From: Galaxea fascicularis | Taxonomy: Eukaryota > Cnidaria > Anthozoa > Scleractinia > Euphylliidae | Assembly: GCA_948470475.1 (NCBI GenBank) | Contig: OX419344.1 | Location: forward strand, 23,892,225 to 23,956,224 | Length of the DNA stretch: 64,000 bases | Direction of reading: 5' to 3' | Shown here: positions 9,304 through 20,800 of the stretch, in pieces | How the letters are laid out: the number at the start of each line of letters is the position of its first letter | Position numbering within the stretch: position 1 is the stretch's first letter | The notes under the pieces: model-generated | Told to the model about the DNA's origin: nothing | The model's input: the letters and a program-made list of their open reading frames with translations, nothing else | The model's database searches: none | Program-made: the position numbers and the translations under genes

Positions 9304-11486
9304 GAGGTGCATGAGTCAGCTTTTAATGAGATAACCGGTGACATGATTAGAGAAATAGCACTAAGAACAAAAGGCGCTGGAGGTCCCTAGAATGTGGACG
9401 CAAATGGCTTTCAAAGGATCCTTGCTAACAAATCATTCAAGAAGTCTGCCTCTAATTTGTGCGATGCTCTTGCAACTCTGACCCGCCGGTTGTGCACAGA
9501 GTACATCGATCCCGCGACTATCGAGCCGATTCTAGCGTGTCGTCTTATCCCGTTGGATGAGGGTAACGGTGAAGTCAGGCCAATAAGTGTGGGGGAAGTA
9601 ATCAGAAGAATTATTGGAAAGTACGTGACAGCGGTGATGAAACAAGATATATTAGAGTCGAATGGCTCGCTTCAGGTTTGCGCTGGACACAAATCCGGGA
9701 GTGAGGCGGCAGTGCACGCAATGAACAGCTTATTCCAGTGCGAGGAAACCGATGCAATACACTAAATCGAGCCGCCGCCCTTCACAACATCAGTTGAAAT
9801 CAATACCTACCGAGCATCAGCACGACTATTTGTAACGGGGGGTAAAGAACTCGTTTCTGCGGAGGGAACTACGCAAGGCGATCCCTTAGCTATGTGCTTG
9901 TATGTCCTGAGTCTACAGCCGCTTATCTCTCGTTTGCAGGCAGTTAGTCAAACCAAACAGTGCTGGTTTGCAAATGATGCGACAGGGTGTGGATCGTTAC
10001 AGAACATCAAGGCGTGGTGGGATGAGTTGACAGTGGCCGGACCGGATTTAGGATATTTTCCTAGTGCTGGAAAATGTTGGCTTGTTACAAAGCCTGATAA
10101 GGAGGAGACCGCCAAGAACATCTTTGAAGAAACGGTAATGAACATCACCACAGAAGGTCGGAAGCACCTCGGTGCGGCGCAGGGCTCCAGGTCCTATTTT
10201 GAACAGTACGTCAACGGTAAAGTCGAGGGATGGGTGGGACAGGTGACAAAATTGGTCGATTTTGCTCTGTCACAGCCTCAGGCCTGCTACGCGGCATCCA
10301 CTTTTGCATTAAAACACCGCTGGACGTACTTTCTCAGAACTCTGCCTGATTTAGAAGACCTACTCGCACCTTTGGTGATGTCCTCAATAGCTGATGTCCT
10401 CATACCGTCCATTACAGGGCACTATTGTACACAAGCTGAAAGGGAGCTGCTGGCGCTGCCGGTGAGCATGGGAGGCATGGGCATAACAAATCCGTGTCAA
10501 GTAACAGCCTCATAGTATGTAGCATCAGCTAATATCTCTGGTCCATTGGCCCAACAAATAAAATCACAGGTGCATGAGCCACCAGACGAAAATGAAATAC
10601 ACACTACGTAACGAGAGGTGTGCCAAGTGAAGAATCAGTATCTGAAGGAAAAACTTGATCAGGAGAAGGGCTTGGTTTCTGGAAAAACTCTGAGAGCTGT
10701 GGACCTTGCCACCCAGAAAGGTGCCTCTAGTTGGCTTACTGTTTTGCCAATTAGAGATATGAACTTTGACTTAAACAAGAGTGAATTTTGAGATGCTTTC
10801 AAACTCAGGTACGACTGGGAAGTTCCTGGTACGCCCTCTGTTTGTGTTTGCGGGGTCCACTTCAATGTGGATCACGCTATGATATGCAAAAGGAGCGGTT
10901 TTGTCATCCAACGCCATAATGAACTGAGGGATCTGGAGGCCGAAATGCTTCGCATAGTGTGCAGTGGCGTTGAAATTGAGCCAGTTTTGCAAGACATCAC
11001 AGGAGAAGAGTTGAATAGGGGAGCCAACACTGCCCCTGATGCGCGGCGGATATAGTGGCTAGAGGGTTCTGGGAGAAGCATAGGTCGGCCTTCTTAGATG
11101 TGAGAATTTGCCACCCAAATGCAGACTCCTACAGAGATATGGATCCCGACCAGATTTTCAGGCAACACGAAGCAGAGAAGAAGCGACAGTACGCTAGCCG
11201 AGTTCTAGAAGTTGAGCAAGCTACATTCACTCCATTAGTTTTTTGCACGACAGGTGGAATGGCGGTGGAATATAAGCGATACCATGGTAGGCTTGCTGAG
11301 TTCGTTGCCACAAAGAAGGGTGGAAGGTATGCGACTACTATGTCATGGATCAGGGCAAGAGTGTCCTTTGCGTTGCTGAGATCAGCATTACTATGCTTGA
11401 GAGGTTCGCGCGCTACGAGAAGGGTCCATCTAGAACTGTCGGACATTGACTTTGACATCGAGAAGGGACATGCACATATTCGTTAA
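9304..11486 (+). pseudogene. Decayed non-LTR retroelement RT with R2-type C-terminus
   Basis: A degraded retrotransposon polyprotein. The first part (9304-9765) reads into a reverse transcriptase core with an arginine-rich R-P-I-S-V-G-E finger motif and the later C-A-G-H-K-S-G-S segment. Stops occur at 9388-9390 and 9766-9768. After the second stop the frame resumes (about 9800-10515), and a segment that should carry the first catalytic aspartate seems deleted. The Q-G-D-P-L motif is present. The usual Y-A-D-D-A catalytic box reads F-A-N-D-A. Farther on, in other frames (10780-11486), come a C-x-C...H...C knuckle, an R-H-N motif and a P-D...D spacing typical of the restriction-like endonuclease of R2-type elements. 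Several frameshifts and stops make it inactive. The 5' end is truncated at a microsatellite. Confidence 0.8.
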
Positions 11487-12115
11487 AGCTTTTTGAGAAC
11501 GATATTTTTACTTCTTATTTATTTTTTTCATTTTCTTGGTAGACTTCCATATTTGAAGTCAAAAGGAAAGGTTTTTTTAATTAAAATATTTGAAATTTTT
11601 ATTGCTTGTAAAATTAGGAGCAACCAATACTTTATATTTTAATTTCGCGTCTCGTTTTTTTAATCAATTTAATTTTTCTGACCAAAATCAAGTCCTCTTC
11701 TTTTTAAATCGAAAGAATTTGTAAATGAATAGTTTTCTTTTTACTTATTGTATATAGGATTTTAATGTTTGTGTTAGTTATCATGTTAATGATGATGATG
11801 ATGATGATGATTATTATTATTATAACATGCATGACCAGGTTGGGAAGAGCATAACTCGCACTTGGGGCGAAGGTTATATAAATTCATACAATTTGTTCCT
11901 TGTTTTAGTAAAGCCCGACCCCCAAAACTGATTGGCGTGCTGAAGTAAAGAAAATTCGGGTTATGATGCAATATTTTTCGCTTTAAGAAAATGAAAGTTA
12001 ATAGTTAACTAAAATTAGTAGTTAGTGACAATTGGCCAAAAAAATAGTAGTTAACTGACAATTGATCGAAAAATTAGTCGTGAACTGATAACTAGGTACC
12101 CCCATTAGCACCCGT
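11487..12115. other. AT-rich 3' part of the mobile unit
   Basis: No coding potential. T-rich spacer to 11790, a GAT/TTA microsatellite at 11787-11823, and from about 11995 the subterminal GTTAACTGACAATT repeats leading into the right terminus of the unit at 12101-12115. Confidence 0.5.
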
Positions 12116-12287
12116 CTAGTAGCCTAAATAAAAATAGAATACCTTGGTAAAGACTTAAGTCCCCCTCCCCACTTCCCCTCTTCGCAGAGTTATGTGTTAT
12201 GTATACCTCAGAGGTTTATTACATGGATACAAATTCCGGACTTTTCCTTTTTGACTCTTTGGTACAACTCAGGGCCGGTTTGTGGTA

Positions 12288-12724
12288 AGGGGCCGTTGAC
12301 ATATTCGCCACTTCTTCTCCGCTTAACGTCAGCTGGACGTTTAGGAGGGGGGGGGGAGGGAAGGGGGGAAGCGAATCAAATTTTGACCAAAATGCGGGGC
12401 ATTTTTGACCAAAAGTAGACTGAGCCATTTTATGATACAGTTGACGTCATGCTGAGAACGGCACATGTGAAATTATTAAAGAACAGGCAGGAGAAAGCAT
12501 CATTTCATTTATAACAGTTTTCTCTGCGCTTTAAAAGTAGTAAACTGTGTCGATTTTGTTGACATCTTCACATAATGCATGTCACCAACGTACTAAAATT
12601 TAGCGACTGAAATGCAGTGACCTTTGGGGCAGCAAAATTTCCAGTGACGTTAAGGGGGCGGGGGTCTGACCAAAACGTCCAGTTGATGTTAAGCGGGGAA
12701 AAAGTGACTATTGCGACGCCCCTA
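12288..12724. mobile_element. Non-autonomous inverted-repeat element, about 440 bp
   Basis: The left arm (from about 12288) reads AGGGGCCGTTGACA, then CTCCGCTTAACGTCAGCTGG. The minus strand from 12724 reads AGGGGCGTCGCAATAG, then CCCCGCTTAACATCAACTGG. So 50-60 base subterminal inverted repeats flank a G-rich centre (12344-12368). No coding sequence inside. Confidence 0.6.
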
Positions 12725-13120
12725 AATAGGAAGAATTGAAAGAGGAGATATTTCGCCATTGCCCCGGCCGCAAAGTAAGCTTTCCTCTTTTTTCGGTCTT
12801 TTCAGTCGTTACCAAACCGCGGAGGGACTGTGATCAAGGTTTAGTCACAATACAAGAATCGCAGAATTTTCAGTAACTGATATAGGCGCGTGATGACTCA
12901 AACTTCGGATTCACCCTTCGCCAATATGATTTACGAAAGGAATAATTTTCTCGAAGGCAAATGAAAAACTTTCAACTTCGATCGAAGAGCTACTCTTGCC
13001 AAAGGAAACTATCTGTAAACGGTTTTGTTCTTTAATATCCCAGACTAGTGGAATAAAGTCGACCAGACATTTTCAAATTCTTCCTTTGTGTCGTTCGAGA
13101 CGCGTAACACGTATCAAACG
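12725..13120. other. Intergenic, no gene seen
   Basis: No recognised coding exon, RNA gene or clear repeat. Mixed-composition DNA leading into the truncated SINE at 13121. Confidence 0.4.
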
Positions 13121-13425
13121 TAGTTTCACCCTGGACGTCGTGGGTTCAAGCCCCGTCCACCCCAACACTCTGGGTCTTTAAATATCTGAGGAGGAAGAGC
13201 ATCCTTTGCAAAGACAGACATCCGCAAATGGTTAGACTTTCTAGTCTTCTCGGATAAGAACGATAAACCGGAGGTCCCGTATCACAACTCTTCACAATTG
13301 ATTCTGTGGGACGTTAAAGAACTACCAGGGACGTCACGAACCCTGGCTGTGACCTCCCCTAGTGTTGCTGGTCTTCGGCACATTTGCATTTAAACGAGCC
13401 CTAGCTCATATGCGATATGTGGATA
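13121..13425 (+). mobile_element. tRNA-derived SINE, copy 1 (5' truncated)
   Basis: Carries a tRNA B-box-like GTGGGTTCAAGCCC at 13140-13153. It is followed by the same core as the copies at 19018-19394 and 46688-47046: CACTCTGGGTCTTTAAATA, the segment with AAATGGTTAGACTTTCTAG, and TTCTGTGGGACGTTAAAGAA. The A-box head is missing. The tail differs from the other two copies and ends in a (TTAC)n run. Confidence 0.85.
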
Positions 13426-13428
13426 AAT

Positions 13429-13432
13429 AACA

Positions 13433-13481
<49 letters not shown>

Positions 13482-13482
13482 G
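13429..13482. repeat. (TTAC)n microsatellite
   Basis: About a dozen perfect TTAC units form the 3' tail of the adjacent SINE. Such tails commonly seed microsatellites. Confidence 0.95.
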
Positions 13483-13604
13483 AGCGTTTCAGATTCTCTA
13501 AATCTGTCGAAATGTGGTGGTGTGTCAGTAATAGATGTCAAAATTACATTGTATTGGATGAGAAGCAAGTCAATCATGTTTCTCACTTCTTTTAGACTTC
13601 ACAG

Positions 13605-16509
13605 GGAGGGGAACCCGACGAGAAGGATCCACTACTTAAGAAAAATGAAAACAAGGTAAACAATGCTGTGTTAACTTTGTTACTACCGCCATCCAAAAAG
13701 AACCGAACATTCCCACCAATGTTTCCCAACCTCGTTCCCAGGACCTTTTCCTTCGCTTTGGGGGTGGGAATTATCCTGGGAACGAGGTTGATGTTCACTG
13801 AATAACCCAAGGCAAACATCATCGAGTCTGACTTAGTGAATCGAGACGAACACGGAAACTCGACCTCCTCAAATGCTGCGGCGCACAACTTTTGTTCTGG
13901 TTTCTATTCAGGGAAGGGTGGTAAGGCTTTTGTTCTGGGTTTTGTCCAGGGAGGAGTGGACTTTTGTTCTGGGTTGAGAGACTGGTGGTGGGTCTTTCAT
14001 CTCTTACTCTGACGTGGTCGTTTATGTTTTTCATCGAGAAAGCTCGATGTTTCCATAACTGAGTGAAAAGATTTCCAAGTGAAAATTATTTACGACTTAT
14101 GAAGTGCTCCTGATACTTTGAAAACGGAAAAAGAAATATCCTCAGGATTATCCTGAAAATTTTAACAAAATATCAGTTACCTGATAACCTCCTAAGGGGG
14201 GTCATTTTCAAAGTAGAGAATAATCTTGGCGACCAAAAGTAATTGACAGGTGCTCCTCCTTCTCCTATTGGTTAGGAGTAGTGTTAGGGCGGATGTATTT
14301 CTCCTACTTCCAGAGTTGTAGTTGTTGCTCGCAGATGTATTAGCTAAGCATTTGTTATCGCCTATGTTTTCAGAGGCCGTTGTTAAATCCACTGCGACGA
14401 GATCAAAGAGAATCTCCAGATGGGTCTGATTCGTATGAAAATGAATCTGATACTGCTCAGAATGAAGCATCCCAACAGGAGAATGTACCCGAAGTGAAGA
14501 TACAACCCTCACCGGAAACGAAGAAAGAGAAAACTGCTGCAAAACGTTCAAAAGAAGAATCTGTTTCAAAGTCATCGGAAGAGCCAGAGGGAGGAGAAGG
14601 TACCAACCAGGAGAAAAGCAAGGAGCTTGAGTTTAAAAAGTTTGATATTTCCGAGCTGGACTCTATCTTTGCCGATTTCAAAACAACCTTCGACCCGTTT
14701 GTTCAAAATCGCCAAGAATTGGAGAAGAGCGAAGACTCTTTCAAGAAAGCCGTACGGTCCTTGGGAGCAATCCATCCTCACGCCAGCTTTAAGGAATACA
14801 TAGTAGCTCTGAAGACGAGGTTGAAGGATGAAGGAATCACAGTCAAGATAAAAGAAGGTGCAATGACTATCTACAAGGAAGGTGGGGCGATGGTGAAGGG
14901 GATTTCAGATGCGGTTTCTGCCATCAATGCCATGCTCAAACTGGAAAAAGATTTGAAAGAAATGCCGCTGACTATTGAGAAAGGAAGCGCAGACGCTGTC
15001 GATCGAGCAGATAGACTGGATGTCCAGGAAATTCTGAAAAGAGAGTTCCACAGCATGTTGGATTTCGGGAAAATCCCCAAGTTAAAGAAAGCATTCAGCA
15101 ACAATGTGAAGCAAATCAGAGGAGCTCCTAAGATGGTGCGGGACTTCCACCGCAAAGTGAAAGAGATCATTCTGGAAATCTACCATGCGTTTGCTGACGA
15201 GGAAGATAAAAAGAAGATGAAAGAAGAGATGGCCAAAGATGACGAAGAATCGAACGAGGAGGACAAAGCTCATAATGAAGATGGCGCAAAGAAGAAAAAG
15301 AAGAAAACAACGAAAGAAAAAGGTGCGGATGGGAAAAACAAGTCAAACAAGGAGAAAGAGAAGGACGAATTTCATGAAAAGGTGAAGTTTGAATCAGTGG
15401 GGCTTGTTGATGTCGACAACTTGTTCACCACTGTCGCGATCACGATCAATCCTTTCGTGGAAACGCGCGAGCGCCTTCAAGCCGCACGAGAATCCTTCGA
15501 GAAAGTCGTGAAGACGATCTGTAACTTTGACGGAAAGAAAGAGCTCAAAGATTACATCAAAGAGTTAAAGAAGGATGCGAAGGAAGGAGACATAACAATC
15601 TATATCAATGAAGAGGATGGGCAAATAAAAGTCAAGTCTGTTAAGGGTGTCAAACCTCCCAAGCCTTACCGTGATGCAGTGCAAGCGCTCGAGAACATCC
15701 GGACATCCGGGAAACAGACCATGGAGCTGGAGCCACACGTGCAGCATGGGATTGAAGACTGCGTTGACAGAGTGAAGCAGATTGATCCGCGACGCGACTT
15801 CCACAGCTTACTCAAGAAGAAGACAGATCTGTTGACGCTGCCAGGCAAGATAAAAAAGTTCAACGACAATCGTAAAAAAGTGCAAGAAATTCCAGGTATT
15901 GTGAAGGAGTTCTGCTTGTACGTGGAGCATCTGCTGAAGGATATCTTAGAAGCATTGACCGGGGAAAAGGAAGTGAACCCAGAGGGGAGACAAGGAGAGA
16001 GAGGTGGCAAGGAAGGCTATGGAGAAGACGAGGAAGACGATGAAAAAGACAAAGATGGCGACAAAAAGGGCAAGGAAGGCGGTGTAGAAGACGAAGATGT
16101 TGACGAAAAGGGCGAGGATGGCGACCAAGAAGACGAAGATGTTGACAAAAAGGGCGAGGATGGCGACCAAGAAGACGAAGATGACGACGAAAAGGACAAT
16201 GGCGTTGACATAGAAGTCAAGGATTTAGCCAGAAAGGACGAGGGTTACGATAAGAAAGACGAAGGTGCTGGAAAAAAAGACGAAGGCGGGGTCAAAGAGA
16301 GCGAAGACGGTCATAGAAAAGACGAACGTGGCGAAACAAAAAATGACAAGGCTGACAAAGAAGACGAGTGCGGAGACAAGAAGAACGAGGCTGACGATAC
16401 AGAAGACAAGTACTTCGATACAAAGGAAGTACACGAGGACCAGAGTTCAGAACCGAAAGACGTCGGTAGCAGTGGAGGCAAAGAGGAGAACGAATCTGAG
16501 AAGAACTAA
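13605..16509 (+). CDS. Charged protein with duplicated unknown domain and acidic repeat tail (5' incomplete)
   Basis: Two exons are supported. A 51-base exon at 13605-13655 is flanked by cacag and gtaaac. The large final exon at 14374-16509 follows ttttcag in the same phase and ends TAA. The start codon and earlier exons were not found. The large exon encodes 711 residues. A Ser/Glu/Lys-rich leader is followed by domain A (about residues 90-265, starting L-D-S-I-F-A-D-F) and domain B (about 345-520, starting V-D-N-L-F-T-T-V). These clearly repeat one another: both have D/N-PFV, a SF-K-V segment, a Y-I-x-x-L-K helix, and an I-T-I/V strand. A Lys-rich linker (about 270-335) separates them. The last 175 residues are Asp/Glu/Lys/Gly repeats, including 45-base DNA repeats around 16090-16190. 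No signal peptide or membrane segment is visible in these exons. Function unknown. Confidence 0.75.
13727..13790. repeat. 64-bp foldback in intron
   Basis: CAACCTCGTTCCCAGGA at the left and its exact inverse TCCTGGGAACGAGGTTG at the right enclose about 30 bases. It lies in the intron of the gene at 13605-16509 and fits a minute MITE. Confidence 0.8.
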
Positions 16510-17339
16510 CTTAGCCGTTACCATGCAATGTCGCGTCCTAGTAAGGCAAACGCGACTCAGTTGATCATGAAAAATAAGCAGAGAACCGGAAAACCTTATA
16601 GAGCACTTTGATGAATAAGATAGAACGAGAATACATAGTATCTGGTGACGGGCTAAAAAAAAGTCAAGCTTTAAAGTAGACTCAATAGAAACTGTCGTAA
16701 CTTACAGTTCAACCGAGAGCGAAAGATAAAAAACAATCATTTCATTTTTTTTTAAATTGCAAAATCTACAATCTGGGTAGCCCTGAGTACTAAGCTGAAG
16801 CAGGAGTAGACTATATAGTACTTCAGTTGCAGAGCCCGAAGTAGAAGTAACTAGACGCCTGTGGGCGTTAACGTGGGATGCACTATTTGATCAGTGGACA
16901 GATTAGTTTTGATGATTCACTGTAGTGAGATGTTGCTTCTATTTGTGACTAGTTTGCGTGTCGAGTTTTCCATTTTTTAATCGAAAATAATCTAACGAGT
17001 CTCCTTGTTTGTTTCACTTGCAGCCGTCTCCTTTTCCGGCTTTCACTAGCGATTAAGGACAATACAAAGAATTTGAGTAAATTTGAAATATTTTTAACAA
17101 ACGTGTCGATGATTACGAGACGCCGGGTGATGTATTCCACAACTTACCTTTATGTATTCCCCTAAAAACAAGTGTACACACTCAGTTAGCGGACCTCGGT
17201 AAAATTTCGGATCACACAGTAAAATTTCACAGTAATTTCCCGTTTGTCATGTTACGACGTGACCTTGAATGCGATTGTTCGTCGGACCCAATGAAATCGC
17301 AGAGTATAAATACTTTGAAGCCATGACATAACGCTTTCA
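16510..17339. other. Intergenic, no gene seen
   Basis: 3' flank of the charged-protein gene. No canonical poly(A) signal close to the stop and no coding exon recognised. A T-run lies at 16744-16756. Confidence 0.4.
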
Positions 17340-17600
17340 TTGTTTTGTTGTTTCCGGTTGTCTCTAGCAGCTTGGCCTGTGTAGCAAGCGTTACCGTGGG
17401 GTGCTTGATGAGGCGAGAGCAAAAATAAGAAGCGAGGGCGGAGGGGTGGAGGGACGAACGTAACGCTTGCCCGTTAACCCCACGATTCTGCGGAACGGCG
17501 TTCGCCCACGAACGCGGAGCTCTCGGAACTTTCCCCTGCCGAATTAGCCTACGAACAGGCTCCCCATTCAATCACGCGGTGGGATGGTGGGGAACTACTC
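17340..17600. repeat. Probable dispersed repeat upstream of ATG3
   Basis: GC-richer block with two inverted GTAACGCTTG-type segments (GCAAGCGTTACCGTGGGG near 17382 and GTAACGCTTGCCCGTTAACC near 17459), and a TACGAACAGGCTCCCC segment near 17550. An open frame on the minus strand (17227-17571) lacks features of a gene. I read this as a repeat lying in or near the ATG3 promoter. Confidence 0.45.
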
Positions 17601-17808
17601 AGCGCTTCGCGCCGTTGTACTGCCGAATCGATAAATATAAAAATTGTCGCATTGCGTGACAAGTTAGGGTAAGATCGTACAGCGGATGCACGTAAAAGGA
17701 TATGCACGTAAGTCTGTTTCCGTCAACCGATAACTTGTTGTATCTCTTGCGGAGTGGTCCCCCGTCTTTTACTAGGATTAGTTTTGCTTCTCCATAGAGG
17801 TATTCATC

Positions 17809-20800
17809 ATGGCGATGCAAGATGTCATTAATAAGATGAAAGGAACAGCACTTGGGGTAGCAGAATATCTGACACCTGTTTTGAAGGTAGATCATGTTCA
17901 TTCAAGTTCCGATGTGTGGTATGAAAGTCTTAAAGCTGTCCCAGACGTGAATGGATCCATGCTTTGTTATTTTTCATCCTGTATATTTAGGAATCAAAGT
18001 TTCAGGAAACTGGGGTTATAACACCTGAAGAAGTAAGTTAAAATAAATTGCTTTACAATATATTTTTCTCCTGAACTTTCAAAATGAATTTTCCAAAAAA
18101 TACCTGCTTTGGAGAAATGCATGGTTTGCTTTTCTTTTACTTTCGTGTTCTTGTAGCATTTCTGTGAATACTACAACGAAATGAAACAGCGTTTCAGACG
18201 CCAGGTTTCGATTTAGGTGAATCATCAATTCGCGTGTGTAATTGTATACAAATATATCATGATCAGACCAGAGACAATAAACATTATTGTAATATTGACC
18301 TTATTCTCCTGTTTGTGTTAAATTTTTAGTTTGTGGCAGCAGGGGATCACTTAGTGCATCATTGTCCAACATGGAAGTGGTTTGTATTCATTTGAATTTT
18401 AGGTTGTTTGGCTTTGGTGTGAGGGAACAAACAACAATATTAATTGAATCTGTTAACCACTGATTTGTTTTCAGGGACTCAGGACCTGATGAAACGAGAG
18501 TAAAACCCTATCTACCAAAAGACAAGCAGTTCTTGTACACAAAAAATGGTAAGAGGGATTAAGGGCAAGAAATGTGCAGAGGTTTGGAGACTGTGGTGTG
18601 AGCCTGCTAACAGTAATGTATACAGACAACTTTTACATTTACCCCATTCTCCTCCACTTGAAAGGTTATTAGGAATTCAGTGAGGAAGGGTTTCACAACT
18701 TAATGGAAAGTACAAGACTTGAAGTGCCTATGACCCCAAATATTTTTTTGCTAAAATGAATCTTTGCACCTTTTCGAAATGCATTGCAGCATTTTTTTTC
18801 CTTTTTTCACCAAATCTTGACTTTTTATAAGCTTTAAAACTGAGCATCATTTGTTTCACGACTGAGTTAGAAGGGGCATGCATTAACTCTTTATAAACAT
18901 GCATGCAAAGTAGATTGTGATGTCAAATTAGGAATAGACCCACTCCCCTTCTGACTTGGTTGTGAAACAAACGATGCTTCATTTTTTGTAAGTTTTGAAA
19001 GCTATAAAAAGGCAGGATTTATTTATTTATTTAATTAATTAATTTAACTTCGTCAGCTTGCCAAGCTGGCAGGGACACCGCAACAGCAAACGCCAATTAC
19101 TGCGGGCCCGAGATACAGGTCAGCACCAGGGGTGGTCACAGCCAGGGTTCGTTACGTCCCTAGTGGTTCTTTAACGTCCCACAGAATTAATTGTGGAGAG
19201 TTGTGAGACGGGACCTCCAGCTTATCGTCCTTATCCGAGAAGACTAGAAAGTTTAACCATTTGCAGATGTCATTGCAAAGGAAGCACTTTCTCCTCAGTT
19301 ATTTAAAGACCCCGAGTGTTGGTCCGGCCGGGGTTTGAACCCACGACCTCCCGCACGTTAGTCCGGAACTCTACCAACTGAGCTAACCGGTCGGATTTAT
19401 GTAAAAAAAAAAAAGGTGAAAAGGCCGAAATGTGTTTCGAACAGGTGCAAAGATTTATTTTAGCGAAAAAAAGATTTTGGGATTATAGGCACTTTAAATT
19501 CTTGGGTTTTCGGTAACATTTTGAAGTACAGATTCATAGCTTATACAAGCGGACATCAGACTTCGGCGAAGTTGTTATTTTGTGTGAAATACTGGATGTT
19601 ACTAGCAGACATTACATATCAAACAACTGGACATCCAGCATCCGGCCTCAAACGAAATCCCTGAAATTCATGCATTAGACCATGGAACAAACCCTTGTAA
19701 GAAATTTAAGCCTTTTTTCTTGTCCCTGCCTTGGTGTAAAAACCTGTAAAATTCACATATGACAGAAAATGAACAGAACACATCTCGGCAGGTTTTTACA
19801 CCAAGGTTCACCCATTTTTTCTTGATCTGTTTTATCTAGTCCCATGCTATAAGCGGTGCAAAGAGATGGAACATCAAGAAGAGAATGAAGCTATTGTTGA
19901 GCCAGATGAAGATGGGGGATGGGTGGACACACACCATCATGTTGATGTCAGTGGGGCACAGGTGGTTCCTGGTGGTGATGAGTCATTCTCCGAGATGACA
20001 CTGGAATCTGATAAGGTATGGTGACTCAGCTTCTTCATCGACCTTTAAGCCTTCCTATTAACCTTTGTGTGCTTCTTGCTGTTCTCTATAGGTGATCAAT
20101 TCCTTTATTCTCTAGACCTCTATGATTAAACAGACATTGTTGATTTAAGGAGAAAATAGGCTCTGGTCACTGTTAGGGCTTAACCCTTTAAACCCTAAGA
20201 TAAACATTTTAATTCTCATTTGCTGCCACTACACATTTCCTGTGGAAGTAGTGGGGAGAATATTAAATTAACAAGCAAATTCATCTTGTGTGATCCTGTC
20301 CTAAATTCTCGTGACCACTCTGTTTTATAAAGTGTTGATATTACAAGGAGAAATTTGATGCTGATCACTCTTAGGGTTTAAAGGTTTAAGAAAATTTTGT
20401 TCTGAAAACAAGCATTCCCAATACAACAAACCCCTCTGTGCACGGATTACTTGCCAGGGTCAACAAAAATAAAGAAATATAAAAGTACATGTAATAAGAA
20501 AATACTGATGAAACCTAGGACAAGAGTCTAAACCGTAGAAGAGTGAACAGTCATGAGATATACTGACAAAAGTAAAAAAAGTTTTTGGAGGAAGACATTT
20601 CAGATAAGTTTTCTGTTTATGGTTTGGTGAGGTTTAGAAATTTCAACTTGGGATAAACTAATTCTTTATTCTGTTTTGGATAGACAACAAAGGATGTAAC
20701 ACCTGCAGAAAATTATGATGATGATGATGAAGAGGAGGCTGTGGATATGGAAGGTAAATCTCAGGTCTACTTTGTCCTTACAGTATCACCATTTTAGCTA

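Larger units (their letters stand above)
7596..12115. mobile_element. Composite/nested mobile unit with 7-bp direct repeat
   Basis: The left end reads AGGGTGCTAATAGGG and the right end CCCCCATTAGCACCC, an inverted pair of about 15 bases with a few mismatches. CTAGTAG lies immediately outside the left end (7589-7595) and is repeated just outside the right end (12116-12122), as expected for a target-site duplication. Inside each end are direct repeats of a unit containing AGTTAACTGACAATTGGCC. The body contains a 290-bp foldback, short tandem duplications, microsatellites and a decayed R2-like retroelement (9304-11486), so it is probably a DNA transposon that was later invaded. The superfamily is not assigned. 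Confidence 0.55.

Noticed and set aside
9097..9312. Leucine- and arginine-rich frames near 9.1-9.3 kb
   Set aside because: They come from the TTC/TTA microsatellite.
16017..16220. Minus-strand serine/phenylalanine-rich frames opposite the acidic tail
   Set aside because: These are complement shadows of the Asp/Glu/Lys repeat in the plus-strand gene.
17227..17571. 114-codon minus-strand frame upstream of ATG3
   Set aside because: It overlaps a probable dispersed repeat, shows no domain and has no splice or poly(A) context.
19350..19394. Minus-strand tRNA gene
   Set aside because: Only the tRNA-like head of a SINE. The sequence continues into the SINE core shared with 46688-47046 and lacks a complete cloverleaf.
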